Shown here piece after piece: positions 33,845 through 41,738 of a stretch of 64,000 nt of DNA; the first letter of the stretch is position 1; the number at the start of each line of letters is the position of its first letter. The notes under the pieces were generated by a model, which saw nothing but the letters and a program-made list of their open reading frames with translations, made no database searches and had not been told where the DNA came from. This DNA is from a bacterium. Its GTDB lineage: Bacteria; Vulcanimicrobiota; Xenobia; Xenobiales; JADMJV01. Where the stretch lies: positions 31,167 to 95,166 of the forward strand of contig JADMJV010000036.1 in the NCBI GenBank assembly GCA_018780265.1. The letters are read 5' to 3'. A program made the position numbers and the translations under genes.

Positions 33845-35106
33845 ACAGGCTCTGTCTGTCGGCGCTGGGTGCTCTGCTGTCGACGGTCTGGTTGGCCGCT
33901 CAGGAGCCGCCCGCCAAGGAAGTATTCTTTGACATTTATCCCGCCCATGCGGTGGTGCGGATTCCCACTGACCGGGCTGGCTGGGACAATTATCCGGTGG
34001 GGCAAAAACGGTTGGTGACCTTTCCCTCCAAACAGTTCGACATGCAGATTGTCGCCGAGGGCTGGAAGCCGCTCACCATTCCTCTCAACCAAAACCAGAT
34101 CGGCCAACGCTGGCCACCGGTGGGCACTCAGTATTTGGAACCCGACAGCTTTTCGGCTCAACTCCAACTACTCCCACGTTGGCCGCTATTGGTGCTGCTA
34201 ATGATCCCTCTGGCCGTGCGCCGCACCCGAACCGCTCCTGCCCCGGCTCCCACCCCCGCGACCGCAGTCGAGCCTCCCAAGTCGGCCAAGCTGCCCTGGG
34301 AGTTGGGCCCGGGCTGCCGAGTGGACGGCTATATCGTGCAGGAGCGCCTGGGCGAAGGCGCCTCGGGAGTGGTCTACCGGGTGTTGGAGCGCGACAGCAA
34401 CGTGGATTTTGCCTTGAAGCTACTCAAGCCCCAGAGCAACAACTTTGCCGATTCTTTGCCGCGCTTTCGGCGTGAGATGAAGGTTCTGTGTCAGTTGAAG
34501 CATCCCAATATCCCCTATCTTGCCGACGTAGGGGAGTTTGCTGGAATGAGCTATCTGGTCATGGAGTTGCTGGGACCCATTACGCTGGAGGACAAGTTAC
34601 GTCCGGGCCCCTTCCCTCCCGAGCGAGCCAAAGATGTCTTGTGCCAACTCACGCGGGCCCTCGCTTTCTGTCATCTCAAAGGCATCCTGCATCGCGACAT
34701 CAAGCCAGAAAACGTAATTTGGGGGGATAACGGTCAACGGGTGCGCCTCACCGATTTTGGCCTGGCCCGCCACAATCAGGCCAGCACGCTCACGCAGGAG
34801 GGCAGCATTATGGGCACGCCCTGCTACATGGCTCCCGAAATCGTGCAGGGGCTGGGCGCGAGCGAAGCGTCTGATCAGTATTCTCTGGGTTGTCTGGCCT
34901 ATCAAATGGTGACCGGAGCGCCCCCCTTCACCGCCGAGAACCCGATGGTGGTGTTGATGAACCACATCGACAAGGCCCCCGCTCCTCTGACCCAGGTTTC
35001 GCCGGGATTTGCCCATGCCATTTTGAAGATGCTCTGCAAAAAACCCGAGGAACGCTTTCCCAGTATGGCTCAGTTGCTGGAGCGATTGGAGAAGATTGTC
35101 GCTTAG
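33841..35106 (+). CDS. Transmembrane Ser/Thr protein kinase with N-terminal sensor
   Basis: A 421-residue protein. Signal peptide (residues 1-20), a small extracytoplasmic domain (about 21-108) like PEGA-type beta domains, one transmembrane helix (about 112-126, LPRWPLLVLLMIPLA), a Pro/Ala linker and a C-terminal kinase domain with GEGASGVVY, Lys193 in FALKLL, HRDIKPEN (284-291), DFGLAR and APE. All catalytic residues are intact. This order (sensor first, kinase last) is the reverse of most bacterial Hanks kinases. GTG start overlaps the prepilin stop; the PilC-like gene follows after 4 bases. So the kinase is embedded in a pilus assembly operon and may phosphorylate pilus components. Confidence 0.92.
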   Translation: MNRLCLSALGALLSTVWLAAQEPPAKEVFFDIYPAHAVVRIPTDRAGWDNYPVGQKRLVTFPSKQFDMQIVAEGWKPLTIPLNQNQIGQRWPPVGTQYLEPDSFSAQLQLLPRWPLLVLLMIPLAVRRTRTAPAPAPTPATAVEPPKSAKLPWELGPGCRVDGYIVQERLGEGASGVVYRVLERDSNVDFALKLLKPQSNNFADSLPRFRREMKVLCQLKHPNIPYLADVGEFAGMSYLVMELLGPITLEDKLRPGPFPPERAKDVLCQLTRALAFCHLKGILHRDIKPENVIWGDNGQRVRLTDFGLARHNQASTLTQEGSIMGTPCYMAPEIVQGLGASEASDQYSLGCLAYQMVTGAPPFTAENPMVVLMNHIDKAPAPLTQVSPGFAHAILKMLCKKPEERFPSMAQLLERLEKIVA

Positions 35107-35110
35107 GCCC

Positions 35111-36160
35111 ATGCTGGCCCGACGAGTTTCGGCTCAGCATCGGGCTGTGTTCTTTCGTTGCCTGGCCACGCTATTTGAAAGCGGGGTGACGCTGCTGGCC
35201 AGTACTCAATTGCTGGCGGGCCAAACTGACTGCGCTCCCCTGGCCGCGGCAGCCCAGGACATTACTTTGCAGTTGTCGCGCGGCCACACTCTGTCTCAAA
35301 GCATGGCCCGCCACCCCTGGTGCTTCTCTCCCATGCAACTGGCCCTGGTGCGCGTGGGCGAAAGTTCGGGCCGTCTGGGTGGCGTCTTTTCCCGCCTGGC
35401 CCAGGCCGAAGAGCGACGGTCGGCACTCCTCCAGCGCATGAGGTCCACGCTGATGCTGCCCATTTTGATCAGCCTGGTGTGCCTGGCGCTGGTCACGGTG
35501 GTGGCACCCCTGGTATTGGGCGGCGTGATTCAGCAAATGGGTTTGTCGCAGCAAGCCATGCCCTGGCCCACCCAAATATTGATCTTGTTCTCCACTCTTT
35601 TGCGCAGCCCGTGGAGTTGGGCCCTCGCCGTGCCGCTTCTGGTGGCCGTTGGTGGGGGCCTGGCTCAGTTGGAGAAATCGGAGCGCGGGCGTCACCTGCG
35701 GGCTACGGCACTGGATCAACTCCCCGGACTGGGTCGGGTCATTCGCCTGTACGCGATTACTCACTTTTTGCAAACGCTGGAAACCACATTGGAGGTGGGT
35801 TTTCCCCTGCTCAAGAGCCTGGAAATGTCCGCTCAGGCGGCCGCTCATCCCCTTTTGGAGGAGGTCATGCCGGAAGTGATCGAGGCGGTGCGGTCGGGCG
35901 TGGAACTGGATCGGGCCCTGGCCTCTTTCGATTTCTTCCCCAGACTGGTCGTGCAGGGGGTGAAGGCCGGCCAGGAGGCCGGCGGCTTAAATTCCATGCT
36001 GAGACACTTGAGCCAGCTCTACAATGTGGAAGTGGAATACGCCAGTCAGACGCTGAGCGTGGCCCTGGAACCCCTGGTCATCAGCCTGGTGGGAGGCCTG
36101 GTCGGTTTTTCGGTGGTGGCAACCTTGCTGCCCATGACGCGGCTGGTCGATTCCCTGTAG
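35111..36160 (+). CDS. Type IV pilus / type II secretion inner-membrane platform protein (PilC/GspF)
   Basis: A 349-residue polytopic protein with two GspF domains, each a helical bundle followed by a membrane helix pair; conserved features RCLATLFESGVTLLASTQLLAG and HFLQTLETTLEVGFPLLKSLEMSA and the GQEAGGLNSML segment are the hallmarks of GspF/PilC. ATG 35111, 4 bases after the kinase stop, is preferred to an upstream TTG at 35096. No PilB ATPase is near, so this locus supplies a platform for an assembly system whose motor is elsewhere. Confidence 0.9.
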   Translation: MLARRVSAQHRAVFFRCLATLFESGVTLLASTQLLAGQTDCAPLAAAAQDITLQLSRGHTLSQSMARHPWCFSPMQLALVRVGESSGRLGGVFSRLAQAEERRSALLQRMRSTLMLPILISLVCLALVTVVAPLVLGGVIQQMGLSQQAMPWPTQILILFSTLLRSPWSWALAVPLLVAVGGGLAQLEKSERGRHLRATALDQLPGLGRVIRLYAITHFLQTLETTLEVGFPLLKSLEMSAQAAAHPLLEEVMPEVIEAVRSGVELDRALASFDFFPRLVVQGVKAGQEAGGLNSMLRHLSQLYNVEVEYASQTLSVALEPLVISLVGGLVGFSVVATLLPMTRLVDSL

Positions 36161-36169
36161 TGAGAGGCC

Positions 36170-36197
36170 GCTACTCAGCTTGAATTGGTAGGCTCAG
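36170..36197 (+). repeat. Direct repeat, copy 2 (3' end of histidine kinase gene)
   Basis: GCTACTCAGCTTGAAT, then T, then GGTAGG, then CTCAG. It is identical to copy 1 at 31087 over 22 of the first 23 bases. On the minus strand it includes the last codons and TAG of the histidine kinase gene (bases 36171-36173). Confidence 0.75.
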
Positions 36198-38414
36198 GCG
36201 GGCGCTAACGCCCACCGTGGAGTTGGTGACCTGCAGTTGGCCGCCGTGTTTTTGGGCGATCTCGCGACTGATGGAAAGCCCCAGGCCTGTGCCTTTGCCC
36301 GGCTCCTTGGTGGTAAAAAAGGGATCGAAGATTCGATCCATCGCATGCGGGTCGATTCCGGAACCGTTGTCCTCGACCGTTACCACCACCGCTGCCGGGG
36401 TCGCTTCGGTGCTTACTCGAATTCGTGGCTCGGGTTGATTTTCAACGGCATCCCGAGCGTTGAGCAACAGATTCAGGACCACCTGTTGCACTTCGTTGGG
36501 ATTGCCCAACACGGAGGGAACCTCCGTCAGGTCCCTTTGCACCTCGATAGAGCAACCTTTAAAATCACTGGCCACCAGCAAAAGGGTATCGGCGACCACT
36601 TCGGTCAAATGCACCGGCTGCTTGCCGGCCAGGCCGTCCCTGGAATAGTACAGGACCTTCTCAATCAGGGACTGGGCCCGCATCACCTGGCGAGCGGCCA
36701 GGTGCAAATTGGCCTGAGTCCGAGGAGTCCCTTCCAAAGAGGCCATTTCCACGGCCATCAGCACCGTAGCCAGTGGAGTGTTGAGTTCGTGAGCCATGCC
36801 GGCGGCCAGTTGACCTACGGCTGCCAACTTGCTGGACATGACCATCTGTGACTGCGATTCCTGCAACTGACGCAAAGCGTCCAGGGTCTGTCGATGCAGT
36901 TGGGCGTTGTGCAGGGCCATGCCGGCCTGAAAGGAGAGCAGTCCCATCAGTTGCTGGTGTTCCCGCGCAAAGCGGCGGGGTTCATCGCTGACCAACAGGA
37001 CCGCTCCCAGCATCTGACTGTCGGCGCGCAGCCCAAAGGCCAGCAGGCAACCTCCCAGGGCAGCCAGGCGGCTGGTGCTAAGGTCCTCGTAGAGCAGGGG
37101 CACGGGGCTGGTGCGCAGACGCTCCACCAGCTCCGCCTCGGGGGTGCCGGCCGCCGGCCAGCTCCCTAGAAAGACCTTTCTGCGGTCGTGGGGCACCAGC
37201 CGCTCCAGTGACAGTTCCAGGCGGCGTCGCTGCTCTTCCGGCTCCAGGCTGCCAGCCACAGACTGCAGGGATTCGAGTAAACCCCCCAGGTGATTGAGCC
37301 AGTCCTGCAGGTGACGGCTCTGTTGTCCTTCTCTTTCGGCGGCCTGCTGGAGGGCCTCCAATTGACGCAAGGAGTGCAGGGCCGCCGCCGTTTGCCGAGC
37401 CAGCACACAGACCAGTTCCACCTGAGAATCGGACAGCGCCCTCTGAGTCCCGACGTAGAGCACCCCGAAACCTTCGAGTGGCACCGCCAGAGCAATTTCA
37501 CCCGTCAGATCGGAAGCGGGCGTAGCCAGGCTGGCCACCCGCCGTGACTGCCAGGCTTGCTCCACCGAGGGCTCGTGAAAGTGGCCCAACTCCCAGCCGG
37601 CCAGGCGCTGCTGATGGGGACTGCGAAAGAGCACCGGGCGCAAGTGCTCATCAAAGATGACCAGGCTCCGGGCTGAGACCAGACAGGCGGCGGTGTCCAG
37701 CAGAATTTCCAGGGCCTGGCGAGGTTGACTGGCCTCGGCCAGGCGTCGGCTCAATTGGTGAAGGACTTCAAAAGCTTCTACCCGCTCGCCAAGCTCCTCC
37801 CGGGTGCTGCTCAGGGCCAGCTGGGTGGAGACCAGATGACTTTCGGTATGCTTCAAGCGTCGGTCCAAACAGTGGCGCAGCAGGGCCTCAGCCTGCCTGC
37901 TCTGGCCCTGGCAGCCGTGCTGCAGCACCAGCATGATGGGCAAGCCCCAGAGAGCATAGGCGGGGTGGATCTGGCTGGAGAGAGCCACCAACACCCCCGT
38001 GCAGCCAGCCCCCAGGCGCAGCAGCAAAGCGCCCAGGCGAGCCCCATCCCAAGCCTCTTTCTGCTCGGGCGCAATTTGGCGCGAAACCAGGGTGGGCACC
38101 AGAGCCGTCAGAGCCAGGTAAAGCTGAAGGCCGGCCAGCCCCCGCCAGACCTGGCTGGCCTCCAGGGTTTGCAGGAGGGCCAGCATGGCCAACCCCGGCA
38201 GAGCGTCGAGCAATACCTCCCAGACCCACTTTGGGGAGGGTTTGGCCAGGCTGCGAAAGAGCAGACCCGCCACCAGGGCGCCCGCCGCCACAGCGGGCGA
38301 CATCAGAGCCAGCCACAGATAACAGGCCGGGGCCAGCGAAAGAAAGCCCAGGCCGGCCAGGCGCGGCGCCACCAGTTCGCAGATCAGCGCCCCCAGGACG
38401 GCGGCAACGATCAC
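36171..38414 (-). CDS. Membrane sensor histidine kinase with GAF domains
   Basis: A 747-residue kinase. About five N-terminal membrane segments (1-150) are followed by a coiled coil, one clear GAF-like domain (about 225-350, QPRQALEILLDTAACLVSARSLVIFDEH), a second GAF-like region (about 380-500), a HisKA domain with the phospho-acceptor in AAGMAHELNTPL at about residue 540, and a HATPase with N-box NLLLNARDAV, G1 DNGSGID, F-box FFTTK and G2 GKGTGLGLS. It overlaps the pilin gene upstream by 4 bases (ATGA). It converges on the PilC gene. It could phosphorylate the REC-SARP regulator at 28694, an inference from location. Confidence 0.93.
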   Translation of the reverse strand: MIVAAVLGALICELVAPRLAGLGFLSLAPACYLWLALMSPAVAAGALVAGLLFRSLAKPSPKWVWEVLLDALPGLAMLALLQTLEASQVWRGLAGLQLYLALTALVPTLVSRQIAPEQKEAWDGARLGALLLRLGAGCTGVLVALSSQIHPAYALWGLPIMLVLQHGCQGQSRQAEALLRHCLDRRLKHTESHLVSTQLALSSTREELGERVEAFEVLHQLSRRLAEASQPRQALEILLDTAACLVSARSLVIFDEHLRPVLFRSPHQQRLAGWELGHFHEPSVEQAWQSRRVASLATPASDLTGEIALAVPLEGFGVLYVGTQRALSDSQVELVCVLARQTAAALHSLRQLEALQQAAEREGQQSRHLQDWLNHLGGLLESLQSVAGSLEPEEQRRRLELSLERLVPHDRRKVFLGSWPAAGTPEAELVERLRTSPVPLLYEDLSTSRLAALGGCLLAFGLRADSQMLGAVLLVSDEPRRFAREHQQLMGLLSFQAGMALHNAQLHRQTLDALRQLQESQSQMVMSSKLAAVGQLAAGMAHELNTPLATVLMAVEMASLEGTPRTQANLHLAARQVMRAQSLIEKVLYYSRDGLAGKQPVHLTEVVADTLLLVASDFKGCSIEVQRDLTEVPSVLGNPNEVQQVVLNLLLNARDAVENQPEPRIRVSTEATPAAVVVTVEDNGSGIDPHAMDRIFDPFFTTKEPGKGTGLGLSISREIAQKHGGQLQVTNSTVGVSARLSLPIQAE

Positions 38415-38941
38415 GGCTGATTGGGCAACAGAAAGTTCTGGTGCAATTGGACGACGGCCTTCGGGTCTCCAAAATCGGCTCGGATGTCCACGCTCAAAAG
38501 TTGATCGTTGAGGCGGCGAAACTGCACCAGGCCGCCCGGACCTAGATGGACCAGGGATCTAGGCAACGGGGTGGGGCCTTCGGGCCGGCGCCACAGCCGA
38601 TGATCGGCCTCGAACGAAAGCCTGCAGTTTAGAGCCCAGCGAGGTGTGCCCGAGCCGTCGAACTGCAGAGGTCCATCGAAGGCTGGACGACGATACAGAA
38701 TGTCCGGGACGGGCGCAGTGCCCGGGCTAAAGTCGGAGGGTTGAATCAGTTGGACGACGCGCAACTCATTGCGCAGGTATGAAATGCACTGCAGCGCGGC
38801 GCGATGGGGCCTTTGGTGGGCTTCGTGGCGGGTCCTCGCCCCTAAGCCCAGTCGGTACAGAGCCAGCAAAGAGGCGGTGATCGACAAAAAGATCGCTGAA
38901 GCGATCAGTACCTCCGCCACGGTAAAGCCGCGTTGCTTCAC
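38411..38941 (-). CDS. Prepilin-like protein (PilW type)
   Basis: A 176-residue prepilin with short leader MKQRG and mature start FTVAEVLIASAIFLSITASLLALYRLGLG (Glu5 present). The C-terminal domain includes LNCRLSFEADH with one Cys, typical of PilW-like minor pilins. Overlaps both neighbours by 4 bases (38938-38941 and 38411-38414), so it is translated with the upstream pilin and the histidine kinase. Confidence 0.83.
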   Translation of the reverse strand: MKQRGFTVAEVLIASAIFLSITASLLALYRLGLGARTRHEAHQRPHRAALQCISYLRNELRVVQLIQPSDFSPGTAPVPDILYRRPAFDGPLQFDGSGTPRWALNCRLSFEADHRLWRRPEGPTPLPRSLVHLGPGGLVQFRRLNDQLLSVDIRADFGDPKAVVQLHQNFLLPNQP

Positions 38942-39318
38942 TGTCCCTTATACACCCGAGTCACCAAACGGTAATGCTGCGGACCCTGGCGGTCGTTCCA
39001 GGAAATGGTGACTTCCAATTTCTTGAGAACCGGGGGATTCTCGGGGCCCTCACTGTGAGCCAGAACTTCTTGCTGAAAACCCGTCGTCGAGCTGGCATGT
39101 GCTGCTTCGTCCACGTTGTAGGTAAAGTCCAGGCGTAGCCGGCTGACCTTTTCGTCAAGCACGGAACTGGCCAGTAGACTGGCTTGCTGCTGCAAACTAC
39201 TCTTGGTTTTCCAGCGCATGGACGCCAACTGCAAGCTGACCAACGCGAACACCGCGATGGTCGAGATGGCCACGGCCAGGACCACCTCGCTGAGGGTGAG
39301 GGCCCTCCGAGCCAGCAT
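38938..39318 (-). CDS. Prepilin-like protein (PilV type)
   Basis: From ATG 39318 the leader is MLARRA and the mature protein begins LTLSEVVLAVAISTIAVFALVSLQLASM, with Glu5. Cleavage would follow Ala rather than Gly, as in the pilin at 33212, perhaps a lineage trait of the local prepilin peptidase. About 126 residues in total. An in-frame ATG at 39339 gives a longer, less suitable leader. First gene of a minus-strand operon with a PilW-like pilin and the histidine kinase. Confidence 0.82.
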   Translation of the reverse strand: MLARRALTLSEVVLAVAISTIAVFALVSLQLASMRWKTKSSLQQQASLLASSVLDEKVSRLRLDFTYNVDEAAHASSTTGFQQEVLAHSEGPENPPVLKKLEVTISWNDRQGPQHYRLVTRVYKGQ

Positions 39319-39427
39319 TTTCTGAGTATAGCACAGCAATTCGGAAACATTCCAGAACGCAAGTTAAGCTGGAGTTAGGTTAGGCAGGCTACTCTGAGTC
39401 CACAATACCTGAAAGGACGTGACCACT

Positions 39428-39634
39428 ATGATCGGAAGCATCGGAAAACTGGCTGGGGGAATCGGAGGCAAATCCGCTTCAGGCATCGCCCAGGGAGGTC
39501 TGGGTCTGGCCGGCGATATCACCGGCCTGGCCAAAGGCGGCAAGGGCGGTGGCAAGTCGAAAGGGGGTGGCGGCAAGGCCCAAGTCATTCAGCAAGTGCT
39601 GCAAGCCCTGCTCGGCGCCAAAGGCGGCGGCTAG
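39428..39634 (+). CDS. 68-residue glycine-rich cationic peptide
   Basis: ATG 39428 with AAAGGA ten bases upstream. More than a third of the residues are Gly; a central GGKGGGKSKGGGGK stretch is strongly basic. The N-terminal part alternates Gly with Ile/Leu (MIGSIGKLAGGIGGKSASG, GIAQGGLGLAGDITGLA), and a short amphipathic helix (AQVIQQVLQALLGA) closes it. No family recognised; composition recalls bacteriocin-like, RNA-binding or secretion-associated small proteins. It is followed by a strong hairpin and a downstream gene with its own excellent ribosome site. Confidence 0.7.
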   Translation: MIGSIGKLAGGIGGKSASGIAQGGLGLAGDITGLAKGGKGGGKSKGGGGKAQVIQQVLQALLGAKGGG

Positions 39635-39643
39635 CAGCCATTG

Positions 39644-39670
39644 GGTCCCGGCTCGAAGCGAGTCGGGACC
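39644..39670 (+). terminator. Intercistronic hairpin after the glycine-rich peptide gene
   Basis: Two 12-base arms (GGTCCCGGCTCG and CGAGTCGGGACC) pair completely in RNA, counting one G-U, around a 3-base loop, and are followed by only TTT. It starts 9 bases after the peptide stop and ends 20 bases before the next start. It could partly terminate transcription or stabilise the upstream message, so that the small peptide is made in excess. Confidence 0.65.
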
Positions 39671-39689
39671 TTTCCGAGAGGAGGAACCG

Positions 39690-40151
39690 ATGAGCATCTT
39701 CGACCAGTTGCAGAAGACTTTTGCCAACCTGGACCACACCCCCGACCGGGCGCCTTTGAGCCTGCTCGCGCGCGCGGGCGGATCCGATTGCCTGCAGGCT
39801 TGGGAATCACCCAGTGCACAAAGACTCCGCCAGGCGCTCTGCCTGCTGAAGGCAGACCAAGGTGACTCATTTCGTCACCAGGTTGCGCTGGTGCTCAGGC
39901 AGATCGAGGCATCGGCTCAACGGCTCTGGCAGCCGGAGATGGCCCAGGCCATCGAACCCTTTGGAGAATTATATGGCGACATGGAGCAGGCGGCCGATCT
40001 CCTTGAGCAGCTCTGCCAGACCGGACAGGACCTGCAGTCCGCCCAAACTTATGGGGAGGCAGTGGAGGTCTTTGGCCTCTTTATGGGCATTTTCGCCCGG
40101 CTCGACGAGGTGGAAGAGCGCCTGCTCTGGCATCTGGCCGAGGCGGCCTGA
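39690..40151 (+). CDS. Hypothetical 153-residue helical protein
   Basis: ATG 39690 follows GAGAGGAGGAA at good spacing, so the longer frame from 39549 is rejected. The product is soluble and nearly all alpha-helical, acidic, with heptad-like stretches such as LYGDMEQAADLLEQLC and FARLDEVEERLLWHL. No domain recognised. Paired with the Gly-rich peptide gene it might be its partner or chaperone (acidic versus basic). Its end overlaps by ~70 bases with the end of the convergent small cox-operon gene. Confidence 0.7.
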   Translation: MSIFDQLQKTFANLDHTPDRAPLSLLARAGGSDCLQAWESPSAQRLRQALCLLKADQGDSFRHQVALVLRQIEASAQRLWQPEMAQAIEPFGELYGDMEQAADLLEQLCQTGQDLQSAQTYGEAVEVFGLFMGIFARLDEVEERLLWHLAEAA

Positions 40152-40347
40152 CGGCCTGTGCTGGAAGCTGTTCCCAGTGCATGATCTTGCGCACGAACAG
40201 TATCAAAGTCAGTAGGGGCAAGGTCATGAGAATTGCTGTCATGAGCAGATAGGCATTGAGCACGCGTGAGTTACCTTCGTTGGCAATGCAGTTGCAGGCC
40301 AGGGCCGGCCCGGTGAGCAACCAGAAGTGCAGTAGCCTCTGGCTCAC
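40081..40347 (-). CDS. Small CxC lipoprotein-like membrane protein of the oxidase operon
   Basis: GTG 40347 overlaps the stop of the upstream subunit gene (GTGA). The 88 residues begin with a short hydrophobic leader and a lipobox-like GPALAC, giving ACNCIANEGNSRVLNAY, then one membrane helix (LLMTAILMTLPLLTLILFVRKI) and a basic tail. Small 'ACxxC + one helix' proteins accompany caa3 oxidase genes in some bacteria; a role in metal supply or assembly is possible but unproven. The frame continues upstream of 40347 but that part lies inside another gene. Confidence 0.65.
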   Translation of the reverse strand: MSQRLLHFWLLTGPALACNCIANEGNSRVLNAYLLMTAILMTLPLLTLILFVRKIMHWEQLPAQAVRPPRPDARAGALPPRRAGRKCP

Positions 40348-40862
40348 AACAGGTAGACCAGCAGGTAAAGAATCGGCCAGAGGGCGACTACAAACCACCA
40401 ATAGATGGCCCATGCATTCAGCCGGCCCTGGCTGAATCGGTGGTGAACCCAGGCCAATACAGCCAGACCCGCCAGCACATGGAGCGCATGGGCCCCCACC
40501 AGCGTGTAAAAGAAGGCTCCATAGACGCCGGAGCGCACTGTAAGGCCGTAGTTTAACAGGTTCACCCACTCTCGACCTTGCATGGCCACGAAGGCCCAGC
40601 CCAGAACCCAGGTTGCGCCCAACCATTCCCGGCTCAACTGACGGATCGACCATTGCAGGGTGCGAGCACTAAAGAGCAGCACCAGAGTATTGACCGCTGT
40701 GCTTGCCACTGGCAGGCGTGGTTGACCGACGGGAGGCCAGCCCTCAGCCTTGGCCCGGGTGACCAGGTAGGCGCTGACCAGCCCGGCGAAAAACATCATT
40801 TCCACGACTACCAAAAGGGAGACGGCCACGGTCAGATTTGGGGGTCGCCCATTCTCTTTCAT
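40344..40862 (-). CDS. Cytochrome c oxidase subunit III-like protein (second copy)
   Basis: A 172-residue, five-helix membrane protein of the COX3 family: VVEMMFFAGLVSAYLV with the conserved Glu, GATWVLGWAFVAMQGREW, FFYTLVGAHALHVLAG and WWFVVALWPILYLLVYLL. It lies next to the longer subunit III gene at 41163, so the operon has two COX3-like proteins. Starts one base before the subunit IV stop ends. Confidence 0.85.
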   Translation of the reverse strand: MKENGRPPNLTVAVSLLVVVEMMFFAGLVSAYLVTRAKAEGWPPVGQPRLPVASTAVNTLVLLFSARTLQWSIRQLSREWLGATWVLGWAFVAMQGREWVNLLNYGLTVRSGVYGAFFYTLVGAHALHVLAGLAVLAWVHHRFSQGRLNAWAIYWWFVVALWPILYLLVYLL

Positions 40863-41153
40863 TTACTTCGCCACAACCAGGGGGACCATGACGATGTCGG
40901 GGGCCACACCAAACCAGAAGATGGCCAGCACTATGACGGCGAAAAGCACCACGCCGGTCAACCACCTGGGCTCCATGCGCAGGTGCATGAAGTTGCCACA
41001 CACGATGGCCGCCTTGAAGACGGCGACCGCAAAAATCACGGATAGGGCCACAACCTTATTGAGCATGGCCGCCACCAGGCTCAGTCCTAGCAGCACTACC
41101 AGCAGCAGCCAGGTATACACGTAGCTGGAGTTGTGGGAATCGGAATCACTCAT
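40863..41153 (-). CDS. Cytochrome c oxidase subunit IV (prokaryotic type)
   Basis: A 96-residue protein with three membrane helices and the FKAAIVCGNFMHLRMEPRW segment seen in bacterial COX4-type subunits (CtaF/CoxD). It stabilises the oxidase core. Lies between the two subunit III-like genes. Confidence 0.87.
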   Translation of the reverse strand: MSDSDSHNSSYVYTWLLLVVLLGLSLVAAMLNKVVALSVIFAVAVFKAAIVCGNFMHLRMEPRWLTGVVLFAVIVLAIFWFGVAPDIVMVPLVVAK

Positions 41154-41162
41154 GAATACCTC

Positions 41163-41738
41163 CTACTTGGCCACATAGAGAAGCGGAAAGAGAAACACCC
41201 AGACAACGTCGACGAAGTGCCAATACAAACCAGCCATCTCCACCCGGTGCAGGTTCTCGCCCTTGCGCGCTCCCAACATCACGATGAACATGGCCACCAT
41301 GCCCAGGATCACGTGGATTGCGTGCAGGCCCGTCATGCTGTAGTAAAACGTCCAAAACAGATTCTTGGTAAAGGTATAGCCGTGATGAATCTCGGTGGTG
41401 TATTCGATGCTCTTGACCACCAGAAACATCAAACCAAAGCCAATGGTGATCGACATGTAGCGGGTAACTTTGGCCAGTTCCTTACGCTCAGCGGCGGCGT
41501 GAGCCAGCACCACGGTGAGACTGCTGGTCAGCAGCACCAGGGTGTTCAAAGCACCCAGCGGGGTGGAGGTGTACTTGGCGTATTCCGCCCATTCAGGGAA
41601 GCGGACCCGATAGAGCACGTAGCAGGCGATCAGTCCCCCGAAGATGACCACTTCGGAGGCGATCAGCCACCACATGGCCAGACGGGGGCTGGGCACCGCC
41701 GGTACTTCATAGGCCGTGGGAGAAGCGTGCAGGCTCAA
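41163..41738 (-). CDS. ctaE: Cytochrome c oxidase subunit III
   Basis: A 191-residue five-helix COX3: LAMWWLIASEVVIFGGLIACYVLYRVRFPEW, FTKNLFWTFYYSMTGLHAIHVILG and YWHFVDVVWVFLFPLLYV. Matches the short form found in caa3/ba-type oxidases. Its ATG overlaps the COX1 stop (ATGA 41735-41738). Confidence 0.92.
   Translation of the reverse strand: MSLHASPTAYEVPAVPSPRLAMWWLIASEVVIFGGLIACYVLYRVRFPEWAEYAKYTSTPLGALNTLVLLTSSLTVVLAHAAAERKELAKVTRYMSITIGFGLMFLVVKSIEYTTEIHHGYTFTKNLFWTFYYSMTGLHAIHVILGMVAMFIVMLGARKGENLHRVEMAGLYWHFVDVVWVFLFPLLYVAK

Noticed and set aside
40348..40653. Upstream extension of the small CxC protein frame
   Set aside because: Lies entirely inside the second COX3-like gene in another frame; the GTG at 40347, overlapping that gene's stop, is the sensible start.
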